Shown here piece after piece: positions 8,136-15,658 of a DNA stretch of 64,000 bases. The notes beneath the pieces are model-generated. The model was not told the DNA's origin, did no database searches, and saw only the letters and a program-made list of their open reading frames with translations. The stretch comes from JAWLBM01 sp041687675 (lineage in GTDB: Bacteria; Pseudomonadota; Alphaproteobacteria; Rhizobiales; Pleomorphomonadaceae): the NCBI GenBank assembly GCA_041687675.1, contig JAWLBM010000006.1, forward strand, positions 62,001 to 126,000. The letters are read 5' to 3'. Every line of letters begins with the position of its first letter. Position 1 is the first letter of the stretch. The position numbers and the translations under genes were made by a program.

Positions 8136-9008
8136 TCAGGTACCGCCGCCGAGCGAGTGCACGTAGACGGCCAGCGACTTGACGGTGACCGGATCGAGCC
8201 GCTGCTCCCAGGCCGGCATGACGCCGGCTCGGGAGTTGGTGATCATCTCGACCACCGCGGCCGGGTCGCCGCCGAACAGCCAGATCCCGTCGGCGAGGTT
8301 CGGGGCGCCGAGTTCCGGCAGGCCCCTGGCGTCCTCGCCATGGCAGGCCGCGCAGTTGTCGGCAAAGAGCGTCTCGCCGGCGGCGACGTCGCCGCCTTCG
8401 GGCCCGGCGGCGCCGGACAGCGAGAGCACGTAGCCGGCGACGTCCCGGATCTGCTGCGGCTCGAGGATCTCGTCCCGGCCGAACGCCGGCATGTCGTTGA
8501 CGCGGGTGTCCGGATGGTCCGAGCGGATGCCGGCGACGATGGTCTGGTGGATGTCGTCCAGCGTGCCGCCCCAGAGCCAGTCGTCGTCCTGCAGGTTCGG
8601 GTAGCCCCTGGCCCCGGTGGCGCCGGTGCCGTGGCAGCCGGCGCAGTTGTCGCCGAAGGCGGCGCGGCCGTTCGCCTGGGCGAACCCGAGCATGTTCGGG
8701 TCGCTCGCGATCTCCTGCAGGCTCGCCTCGTTGAGCCCGCTGCCGAGTTCCAGCCGGGCGGCGACGCCCGCCCGGTGCGCCTCCAGCGCCGCCTCGCGCT
8801 GGGAGTGGCCGATCAGGCCTCTGGTGTACCCCGACAGCGTCGGCCAGGCCGGATAGACCGCGAAGTAGCCGATGGACCAGATGATCGTGATGTAGAACAG
8901 CCAGAGCCACCAGCGTGGCAACGGATTGTTCAGCTCCTTGATGCCGTCCCACTCGTGACCGGTGGTCGACACGCCGGTGACGTGGTCGATGTCCTGCTTT
9001 TGAGCCAT
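8136..9008 (-). CDS. ccoP: cbb3 oxidase diheme cytochrome c subunit CcoP
   Basis: A 290-residue protein. The N-terminal part WDGIKELNNPLPRWWLWLFY leads into a membrane helix, the usual CcoP signature. Two cytochrome c domains follow with heme sites CAGCHG (about residue 121) and CAACHG (about residue 217), with distal methionines in MPAFG and MPAWE. It passes electrons from CcoO towards the catalytic subunit. Three bases separate it from ccoQ. Last gene of ccoNOQP, followed by a terminator. Confidence 0.97.
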   Translation of the reverse strand: MAQKQDIDHVTGVSTTGHEWDGIKELNNPLPRWWLWLFYITIIWSIGYFAVYPAWPTLSGYTRGLIGHSQREAALEAHRAGVAARLELGSGLNEASLQEIASDPNMLGFAQANGRAAFGDNCAGCHGTGATGARGYPNLQDDDWLWGGTLDDIHQTIVAGIRSDHPDTRVNDMPAFGRDEILEPQQIRDVAGYVLSLSGAAGPEGGDVAAGETLFADNCAACHGEDARGLPELGAPNLADGIWLFGGDPAAVVEMITNSRAGVMPAWEQRLDPVTVKSLAVYVHSLGGGT

Positions 9009-9011
9009 GGC

Positions 9012-9167
9012 TCAGTCCTCGCGGAAGGGGATCTGCGCCGCATCGTCGAACTTGGCCTGGTTCTTCGGCCAGAGCGCGTAGACGAGGACGACAAGGAAGA
9101 TCACGAAGAAGTAGAGGAGGCCGCCCTGTTGGGCGAAGGCGGCGATCTGTTCGTATTCGAAGCTCAT
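9012..9167 (-). CDS. ccoQ: cbb3 oxidase small subunit CcoQ
   Basis: A 51-residue protein between ccoO and ccoP. It starts MSFEYEQIAAFAQQ, has one membrane helix (GGLLYFFVIFLVVLVYALWP) and a short charged tail ending PFRED. Size, the FxxxxxALWPKN pattern and position identify CcoQ (FixQ), which stabilises the interaction of CcoP with the core complex. Too short for many ORF callers. Confidence 0.92.
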   Translation of the reverse strand: MSFEYEQIAAFAQQGGLLYFFVIFLVVLVYALWPKNQAKFDDAAQIPFRED

Positions 9168-9178
9168 CGCTTGTTGCC

Positions 9179-9910
9179 TCACCTCAGGTTGGCTTTTTCG
9201 TCAAAGATCGAGTAGTCGACCAGCGTTCCGAGCATCTGGAGATAGGCGACCAGCGCGTCCATCTCGGTGAGCCGGGTCGGGTCGCCGTCGAAATCGCGGA
9301 CGACAGCCTTCGGATAGCGCTCGAGGAAGCCCTCGAAGTCGCCGTCCGGGTTCACCTGGGCCATGAAGTCGGCCCGTGCGGTCTGGATCATCTCCTCGGT
9401 GTAGGGCACGCCCTGCATGGAGAGGACCTTCAGGTCGTCGGCGATGCGGGCGCCGTCGATCCTGGCGTCGGCCAGGAAGGCGTAGCCCGGCATGATCGAG
9501 GCCGGCACCACCTGGCGCGGGTCGACCAGGTGCTCGACGTGCCACTGGTCGGAGTACTTGCCGCCGACCCGGGCAAGGTCCGGGCCGGTGCGCTTGGATC
9601 CCCACTGGAAGGGCCGGTCGTACTGGCTCTCGGCCGCGAGGGAGAAGTGGCCATAGCGCTCGATCTCATCCCGCATCGGGCGGATCATCTGGCTGTGGCA
9701 CAGGTAGCAGCCCTCGCGGACGTAGACGTTGCGGCCCGCGAGTTCGAGCGGGGTGTAGGGCCGCATGCCCTCCACCGTCTCGATGGTGCTCTTCAGGTAG
9801 AACAGCGGGACGATCTCGACGAGGCCGCCGATGGCGACCACGACGACGATGCCGACCGAGAGAAGGATCGAGTTCTTCTCGAAGATCTTGTGCTTATCGA
9901 ACAATGACAT
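9179..9910 (-). CDS. ccoO: cbb3 oxidase monoheme cytochrome c subunit CcoO
   Basis: A 243-residue membrane-anchored cytochrome c. It has an N-terminal helix (ILLSVGIVVVVAIGGLVEIV), the heme site GCYLCHSQMIRPMRDE and the conserved GPDLARVGGKYSDQWH typical of FixO. The methionine of PASIMPGY is the likely distal heme ligand. It carries electrons from CcoP to CcoN. It follows ccoN after a 10-base gap and precedes ccoQ. Confidence 0.97.
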   Translation of the reverse strand: MSLFDKHKIFEKNSILLSVGIVVVVAIGGLVEIVPLFYLKSTIETVEGMRPYTPLELAGRNVYVREGCYLCHSQMIRPMRDEIERYGHFSLAAESQYDRPFQWGSKRTGPDLARVGGKYSDQWHVEHLVDPRQVVPASIMPGYAFLADARIDGARIADDLKVLSMQGVPYTEEMIQTARADFMAQVNPDGDFEGFLERYPKAVVRDFDGDPTRLTEMDALVAYLQMLGTLVDYSIFDEKANLR

Positions 9911-9920
9911 GGCTCGTTCC

Positions 9921-11573
9921 TCACTCGGCCGGAGCCACGGCCATCCGGCCGGCCGGCTCTTCGGCCTCGCCGAAGCGGATGGTCATGTAGATGTTGTAGG
10001 CCATGATCAGCGCGCCGATCAGGAACAGGGCGCCGCCCATCACGCGGATCACGTAGTAGGGGTGCATCGCCTCGACGGTCTCGATGAACGAGTATTCGAG
10101 GAAGCCGAGCTCGGTGTAGGCGCGCCACATCAGGCCCTGCATGATGCCCGACACCCACATCGCCGAGATGTACAGGACGATGCCGATGGTCGAGACCCAG
10201 AAGTGCCAGTCGACGAGCTTCAGCGAGTAGAGGCCCTTGCGGTTCCACAGCCAGGGAACCAGCGCATAGAGCGCGCCGAAGGAGATGTAGCCGACCCAGC
10301 CCAGCGCGCCGGAGTGCACGTGGCCGATGGTCCAGTCGGTGTAGTGGCTGAGGCTGTTGACAGCCTTCACCGACATCAGCGGCCCCTCGAAGGTCGACAT
10401 GCCGTAGAAGGCGATCGACACGACCATCATGCGCAGCACCGGGTCGGTGCGCAGCTTGTCCCAGGCGCCCGACAGCGTCATCAGGCCGTTGATCATGCCG
10501 CCCCAGGAGGGCATCCACAGCATGATCGAGAAGGCCATGCCGAGGGTCGAGGCCCACTCGGGCAGCGCGGTGTAGTGGAGGTGGTGCGGACCCGCCCAGA
10601 TGTAGAGGAAGATCAGCGCCCAGAAGTGCACGATCGACAGCCGGTAGGAGTAGATCGGCCGGTTCGCCTGCTTCGGCACGAAGTAGTACATGATGGCGAG
10701 GAAGCCGGCGGTGAGGAAGAAGCCCACCGCGTTGTGGCCGTACCACCACTGCACCATGGCGTCCTGCACGCCCGCCCAGACGATGTACGACTTGATGCCG
10801 TAGATCGACACGGGGATCGTGAAGTTATTGACGATGTGCAGCATGGCGATCGTGATGATGAACGCCAGGTAGAACCAGTTCGCCACGTAGATGTGCGGCT
10901 CCTTGCGGCGCCACAGCGTGCCGAGGAACACGAACAGGTAGACGACCCAGACGACGGTCAGCCAGAAGTCGGCGTACCACTCGGGCTCGGCGTATTCCTT
11001 GCCCTGGGTGACTCCGAACAGGTAGCCGGTGCCTGCGATGACGATGAAGGCGTTGTAGCCGAGGATGACGAACCACGGGGCGATGCGGCCCGGCATCCGG
11101 GCCCGGCAGGTCCGCTGCACCACATAGAAGGAGGTGGCGATCAGCACGTTGCCGCCGAAGGCGAAGATCACCGCCGAGGTGTGCAGCGGCCGCAGCCGGC
11201 CGAAGCTGGTCCAGGGCAGGTCGAGGTTCAGCGCGGGCCAGGCCAGCTGGCTGGCGACGATCAGGCCCACCGTGAAGCCCGCGATTCCCCAGACCATCGC
11301 GGCGATCGCGCCGAACTTGACCGGCCCCATGTTGTAGTTCGGCCTGCCGTCGATCTCGGCCGGCGGCGCCGCGCCACCGGTGTCGAGGTAGGTCTTGACG
11401 ATCAGGAACACGCCGCCGGCCGCCACCAGGGCGCCGAAGGCAGCGTGGTAGGCCATGACCTGATCGAGCGCCTTCCCGGCGATCAGAAGGCAGAAGAAGG
11501 TGAGAAGCCCCAGGAAGACGGCGAAGCCGCCCTCCTCGAGCGACATGAGAGGTTGTGACCTCTGCGCTGACAT
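9921..11573 (-). CDS. ccoN: cbb3-type cytochrome c oxidase catalytic subunit CcoN
   Basis: A 550-residue, about 12-helix heme-copper oxidase subunit. Heme and CuB ligands are visible in GRLRPLHTSAVIFAFGGN, VQWWYGHNAVGFFLTAGF, WAGPHHLHYTALPEW and HYTDWTIGHVHSGALGW. This is the terminal, high-affinity oxygen reductase that also pumps protons. The start is the ATG at 11573 (MSAQRSQPL) behind GGGGCGA. A longer frame upstream runs through the FNR box and was rejected. First gene of ccoNOQP. Confidence 0.98.
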   Translation of the reverse strand: MSAQRSQPLMSLEEGGFAVFLGLLTFFCLLIAGKALDQVMAYHAAFGALVAAGGVFLIVKTYLDTGGAAPPAEIDGRPNYNMGPVKFGAIAAMVWGIAGFTVGLIVASQLAWPALNLDLPWTSFGRLRPLHTSAVIFAFGGNVLIATSFYVVQRTCRARMPGRIAPWFVILGYNAFIVIAGTGYLFGVTQGKEYAEPEWYADFWLTVVWVVYLFVFLGTLWRRKEPHIYVANWFYLAFIITIAMLHIVNNFTIPVSIYGIKSYIVWAGVQDAMVQWWYGHNAVGFFLTAGFLAIMYYFVPKQANRPIYSYRLSIVHFWALIFLYIWAGPHHLHYTALPEWASTLGMAFSIMLWMPSWGGMINGLMTLSGAWDKLRTDPVLRMMVVSIAFYGMSTFEGPLMSVKAVNSLSHYTDWTIGHVHSGALGWVGYISFGALYALVPWLWNRKGLYSLKLVDWHFWVSTIGIVLYISAMWVSGIMQGLMWRAYTELGFLEYSFIETVEAMHPYYVIRVMGGALFLIGALIMAYNIYMTIRFGEAEEPAGRMAVAPAE

Positions 11574-11672
11574 GTGTGTCGCCCCGTTTTGTTGACGAAT
11601 GTCGCTGCACAGCCCGCGCACGGAATGCGCGAGGGTTCCGGGGCACCCTATGTGCGGTGCATCGAAGGGGCC

Positions 11673-11686
11673 TTGACGCAGATCAA
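11673..11686 (-). promoter_or_regulatory. FNR/FixK-type box upstream of ccoNOQP
   Basis: TTGACGCAGATCAA matches TTGAY-N4-RTCAA exactly. It lies 100 bases before the ccoN ATG, almost the same distance as the box in front of ccoG, and downstream of the AbrB-family gene. This points to coordinated induction of oxidase and assembly operon at low oxygen. Confidence 0.85.
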
Positions 11687-11719
11687 CCGGAGCCGGGCGG
11701 TCGGCGCTTTCGGCCCGGA

Positions 11720-12805
11720 TCAGCCTTTGTCTTTCGTAGCATCCGCCGGCGGGCGGCCGTAGACGAGGGGGCCGAGCGCCGGAACGGCGAAGGACATGGC
11801 GAGGAATCGGGCGAGGTGGTGGGCCGCCACGAAGGCCGGGTCGAGGTTGAGGACGAAGGCGAGGATCACCATCGCCTCGAGCCCGCCCGGCGCGAAGGCG
11901 ACGATGAGCTGGCCGGCCGGCATGCCGACCACGGCGGCGGTGGCGACGGCGCACAGGGTGGCCGTCGTCATCGCCACGACGAAGGCGCCGGCGACCGCGA
12001 GCAGCATGCCGGCGAGTTGGCGGAAGCTGGTGCCGGAGAAGCGCAGGCCCAGCATGGCGCCGAGCGCCACGAAGGAGGGCACCTGGATCTCCGGCGGCAG
12101 CTGCCCCTCCACGATTCCCGCCCCGTGCAGCACCGAGGAGGCGAGGAAGGCCCCGAGCAGCAGGCCGGACGGAAACCGGGTCCAGACCCCGACCGCCGCT
12201 CCCGCGAGCCCGGCCGCGATCAGGCCGGCGAGGGCGACCGGGTCGTCGACGACGGGTACGGGCTCCGAGGGCGGCAGCGGCTGCACCGCGGCGACCACCA
12301 GGGGCAGCACCGCCACCAGCATGAACAGCCGGATCGTCTGCGACAGCGAGACGAGGCGCATGTCGGCCGGGCTCGTCTCCGCCGCGGCGATGGTCATGGT
12401 CAGCGCGCCGGGGATCGACCCGAAGTAGGCCGAGGCTGCGTCCCACCCCGCCACCCGGCGCAGGAAGGTGTAGGAGGCCGCCGTCACCAGCACGACCGTC
12501 AGGGCGAGGGCGGCCAGGGTGATCGGCCATGCCGGCAGCTGCCCGATCACGTCCGGCGTCACGCCGGCGCCCATTGTGATGCCGAGCAGCAGGAAGACGA
12601 GGTCGCGGAGCGCGCGCGGCATCCGGGCGGAGAGACCCGAGAGGGCGGCGAGGCCGACGGCGATCATCGCGCCGGAGAGCCATCCGGCCGGGAGCCCGGC
12701 GACATCGGCCGCCACGCCGCCGGCGGCGGCGATCGCGAGCGCCAGGGCGAGGCGGGCGACGTCATGGAATCGGCCGGCAGGTCCGGACGGGGCCTGGCCG
12801 GTCAT
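11720..12805 (-). CDS. AbrB-family (Gneg_AbrB_dup) membrane protein
   Basis: A 361-residue, about ten-helix protein made of two similar halves. Each has a glycine-rich segment (PAGWLSGAMIAVGLAALSG in the first; MLGLRFSGTSFRQLAGMLL in the second), and SIPGALTMTIAAAE and FAPGGLEAMVILAF are the paired PGxxxxM/A motifs of this family. These proteins are often labelled 'ammonia monooxygenase' or 'AbrB' in databases, but no biochemical role is firmly known; transport or membrane regulation is plausible. It shares the strand with ccoN but is separated from it by the ccoN promoter region, and diverges from hemN. Confidence 0.85.
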   Translation of the reverse strand: MTGQAPSGPAGRFHDVARLALALAIAAAGGVAADVAGLPAGWLSGAMIAVGLAALSGLSARMPRALRDLVFLLLGITMGAGVTPDVIGQLPAWPITLAALALTVVLVTAASYTFLRRVAGWDAASAYFGSIPGALTMTIAAAETSPADMRLVSLSQTIRLFMLVAVLPLVVAAVQPLPPSEPVPVVDDPVALAGLIAAGLAGAAVGVWTRFPSGLLLGAFLASSVLHGAGIVEGQLPPEIQVPSFVALGAMLGLRFSGTSFRQLAGMLLAVAGAFVVAMTTATLCAVATAAVVGMPAGQLIVAFAPGGLEAMVILAFVLNLDPAFVAAHHLARFLAMSFAVPALGPLVYGRPPADATKDKG

Positions 12806-12831
12806 CGGGGACGGCTCCGGGCCGTGGCCGT

Positions 12832-12845
12832 TTGACCTTCCTCAA
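12832..12845 (+). promoter_or_regulatory. Probable FNR/FixK-type box upstream of hemN
   Basis: TTGACCTTCCTCAA has a perfect left half (TTGAC) and one mismatch in the right half (CTCAA for RTCAA). It lies 36 bases before the hemN ATG, in the divergent gap with the AbrB-family gene. hemN is a common FNR/FixK target, which supports the call. Confidence 0.6.
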
Positions 12846-12880
12846 GGACCCCGACCGCCGGTCCTGTCAACGTCGCCACC

Positions 12881-14245
12881 ATGAACGCGCACCTGCCCCC
12901 CGACCACCGCCTGTTCGACGTCATCCGCCGGACCGTGCCCCGCTACACCTCCTACCCGACCGCGCCCCACTTCCAGGCGCTCGGGGGAGACACGCTCGAC
13001 GGCTGGCTGGCCGCCGCGCGGCGCGACCGCGACGCTGTCAGCCTCTATTTGCACATCCCCTACTGCCGGTCCATCTGCCACTACTGCGGCTGCGCCACCA
13101 AGGCGACGCGGCGGGACGAGCCGGTGAGCGCCTATGTCGCGACGCTCCGGCGGGAGATCGATCTGGTCGCGCGGTCGCTCGGCCGGGCGCGGATCTCGCA
13201 GATCCACTGGGGCGGCGGCACGCCGAACCTGGTGCCGGAGAAGGACTTCGCGGCGGTCATGGGCGATCTCCACCGCCTGTTCGACCTCTCCGCCATCCGC
13301 GAGCACGCGATCGAACTCGACCCTCGCCACGTCACCCGCAGCGGGGCGCGCTTCCTCGCCTCGATGGGGGTGAACCGGGCCAGCCTCGGGGTGCAGGACT
13401 TCGACCCGGAGGTGCAGGTCGCCATCGGCCGGGTGCAGCCGCTGGAGCAGGTGGAGGAGAGCGTCGCGGCGCTGCGCATCGCCGGCATCGGCTCGATCAA
13501 CTTCGACCTCATCTACGGCCTGCCGCTGCAGACGCACGCCTCGATCCGCACCACCGCCATGCACGCCGCCGGCCTCGCGCCGAGCCGGATCGCCATCTTC
13601 GGCTATGCCCACGTGCCCTGGTTCCGGCCGCACCAGAAGCTGATCGACGAGGCGACGCTGCCCGGCGCGTCCATGCGGCTCGACCTCGCCCGCATCGCCC
13701 GCGAGACGATCGACGCCTTCGGCTACGAGGAGATCGGCATCGACCATTTCGCCCGGCCCGAGGACGACCTGACGCTGGCCCGCGACGCGCGGACCCTCCG
13801 GCGCAACTTCCAGGGCTACACCACCGACGACGCAAGGGTGCTGGTCGGCCTCGGCGCCACCTCGATCGGCCGCACGCCGCTGGGCTACGCCCAGAACGCC
13901 GTCGCCGTCGGCAACTGGACGCGGCACCTCGAGGAGGGCCGCCTTCCGGTGGAGCGCGGCCGCGCCTTCACCGCCGACGACCTGATGCGGTCGGACGTCA
14001 TCGAGCAGCTGCTCTGCTTCTTCGACGTCGACGTCGCCGCGGTGGCCGCCGCCCACGGCCGTCCCGCGGACGACCTTCTCGCCGACACCGGGAAGCTCGA
14101 GCCGCTGGCCGCCGAGGGCTGGGTCGCGATCGACGGCGGCAGGGTGACCATCACGCAGCATCGCGCCGAGATCGCCCGGGTGGTGGCGAGCGCCTTCGAC
14201 GCCTATCTCGAGACCGGCGCGGCGCGCCACTCGGTCGCGGTCTGA
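12881..14245 (+). CDS. hemN: Oxygen-independent coproporphyrinogen III oxidase HemN
   Basis: A 454-residue radical-SAM enzyme. YLHIPYCRSICHYCGCATK contains the CxxxCxxC cluster motif plus the extra HemN-type CGC. QIHWGGGTPNLV and the glycine-rich SINFDLIYGLPLQT follow. The N-terminal RTVPRYTSYPTAPHF and the C-terminal HemN domain separate true HemN from HemW. It makes protoporphyrinogen without oxygen and so supports heme supply for the nearby cbb3 oxidase at low oxygen tension. An FNR-like box lies just upstream. Confidence 0.96.
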   Translation: MNAHLPPDHRLFDVIRRTVPRYTSYPTAPHFQALGGDTLDGWLAAARRDRDAVSLYLHIPYCRSICHYCGCATKATRRDEPVSAYVATLRREIDLVARSLGRARISQIHWGGGTPNLVPEKDFAAVMGDLHRLFDLSAIREHAIELDPRHVTRSGARFLASMGVNRASLGVQDFDPEVQVAIGRVQPLEQVEESVAALRIAGIGSINFDLIYGLPLQTHASIRTTAMHAAGLAPSRIAIFGYAHVPWFRPHQKLIDEATLPGASMRLDLARIARETIDAFGYEEIGIDHFARPEDDLTLARDARTLRRNFQGYTTDDARVLVGLGATSIGRTPLGYAQNAVAVGNWTRHLEEGRLPVERGRAFTADDLMRSDVIEQLLCFFDVDVAAVAAAHGRPADDLLADTGKLEPLAAEGWVAIDGGRVTITQHRAEIARVVASAFDAYLETGAARHSVAV

Positions 14246-14281
14246 CGCAGCAGCGGCGACGGCGCTCCGGTTCCCGGCGCC

Positions 14282-15343
14282 TCACTCGCCCGGGTCCGTC
14301 GCCGGCTCCGGCGGCAGCACGCCCGCGGCGACAAGCGCCTCGCGCATCCGGTCGGGCCGGTCCGTGATCAGGCCGTCGATGCCGGCGCGGACCAGCCGGG
14401 CCGCGACCCGCCGGTCCTCGACCCCCCAGGGAATGACGCCAAGGCCGAGCGCCCTCGCCTCCGCGATCTCGCCGGCGGCGAGGTCGCCGACATGGGGAAG
14501 CCAGGCGGTGCAGCCCGCGGCGGCGGCCTGCCGGTGCGCGGGGAGCGCGTGGGTGGCGGGATCGAGACCCTCGACCGGGCCGGGACCGGCCAGCCGCGGC
14601 GGCGACCAGCCGCTCTCCAGCGTCAGGCAGCCGCGCGGCACCCGCGGCGCGAGCCGTTCCGCGATCCGGAGCGCCCGCCAGTCGAAGGACTGCAGCGCGA
14701 GGCGGTCGAGGACCCCATGCCGACGGGCGGCGTCCAGCACGGCGCGGACCTGGCGCTCGACGGCGTCCCGATCCGCTCCCGCCGGCACCTTGGTTTCAAC
14801 ATTGAACCGGACGTTCGCCGCCCGCATCGCCGCGAAGACCTCGCCGAGGGTCGGCACCCCCGCCCCGTCCGCCGGCCGCTGGTCGGGAAAGGCGGCCGCG
14901 GCCCGCGAGCCGGGCCGCAGCCGGCCGACGTCCCAGCGGCGGATCGCGGCGTGGCCCGTCGCCTCCACCGCCGGCTCGCCCTCGCCCACCCATGCGCCGC
15001 CGATCCGGACAAGGTCCGGGCCGGGGCGGGGGTCGTGGAACACCACCGGCACGCCGTCGCGGGTGAGCCGCACGTCCATCTCCAGCGTCGTCACGCCGGC
15101 CGCGAGCGCGGCGGCAAAGCCGGCGATGGTGTTTTCCGGCGCGAGCCCGCGGGCGCCGCGGTGGCCCTGCAGGTCGAAGCAGTCGGCCTCGGGCACGGGC
15201 GGCACGCGCCCTTCGACGAGGGGGCAGGGGAAACGGTCCGCCGTCGGCCCCGGCGCCGCGGCGTGGGCACATGCGGCGATCGGGGCGGCGAGCGCCGCCG
15301 CGCAGAGCAGCCGGAGCCGACCGGCCGATGTGCAGGCCCGCAT
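14282..15343 (-). CDS. Glycerophosphodiester phosphodiesterase, probable lipoprotein
   Basis: A 353-residue protein. The N-terminal 26 residues form a secretion signal ending in a lipobox-like IAAC. The GDPD barrel starts with LQGHRGARGLAPENTIAGF (catalytic HR and E), then LEMDVRLTRDGVPVVFHDP with the metal-binding E/D and catalytic His, later FNVETKV, and a closing IDGLITDRPDRM. These enzymes hydrolyse glycerophosphodiesters to glycerol-3-phosphate and an alcohol, probably in the periplasm here. The ATG at 15343 was chosen because the signal peptide follows at once. Confidence 0.9.
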   Translation of the reverse strand: MRACTSAGRLRLLCAAALAAPIAACAHAAAPGPTADRFPCPLVEGRVPPVPEADCFDLQGHRGARGLAPENTIAGFAAALAAGVTTLEMDVRLTRDGVPVVFHDPRPGPDLVRIGGAWVGEGEPAVEATGHAAIRRWDVGRLRPGSRAAAAFPDQRPADGAGVPTLGEVFAAMRAANVRFNVETKVPAGADRDAVERQVRAVLDAARRHGVLDRLALQSFDWRALRIAERLAPRVPRGCLTLESGWSPPRLAGPGPVEGLDPATHALPAHRQAAAAGCTAWLPHVGDLAAGEIAEARALGLGVIPWGVEDRRVAARLVRAGIDGLITDRPDRMREALVAAGVLPPEPATDPGE

Positions 15344-15658
15344 GACGACACCCCTTCCACCAGCACGATGAACCGGTCGTCCGGGAGGACCCGCGCCACA
15401 TAGGCCTCGACCGGCGGGGCTCCGGCGTCGGTGGCGCGGGCCTCGAACACCTCGGCGAAGAGGTCCGTGATCTGGCGGAGCGCTCCGAGTGTCCCCGCCC
15501 GCGAGCCGCCGGACGGCCCATGCACCCTCGGCCGTCCCGCCCTCCCGCCGTCTCCGCCACCCGAGGATGCACCGACGACCCGGGGCCCGCAATGCGCCAT
15601 CGCCGGCCGGCGTGGAACATCGCCGGGGGCGGTGGGTTGGTCGGCCATGGAGACACCG
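15344..15658. other. Gap with a coding-like remnant on the minus strand
   Basis: Between GDPD and ndh, an open minus-strand frame (starting at an ATG whose last base is 15648) has very GC3-rich codons between about 15488 and 15350. These encode a plausible segment ITDLFAEVFEARATDAG...VARVLPDDRFIVLVEG. The first half of the frame has poor codon bias, and the frame runs on into GDPD without stopping at its start. It may be a degenerate or frameshifted small gene; no family recognised. Confidence 0.3.

Noticed and set aside
6415..8952. 845-residue minus-strand frame spanning ccoP and ccoG
   Set aside because: Its first half is an out-of-frame reading of ccoP; only the CcoG part from 7926 is real.
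9921..12683. 920-residue minus-strand frame running from the AbrB-type gene into ccoN
   Set aside because: The upstream part is out of frame with the AbrB protein and crosses the FNR box; CcoN starts at 11573.
14492..15403. Plus-strand ORFs opposite the glycerophosphodiesterase
   Set aside because: Antisense shadows; the minus-strand frame carries all the GDPD catalytic motifs.
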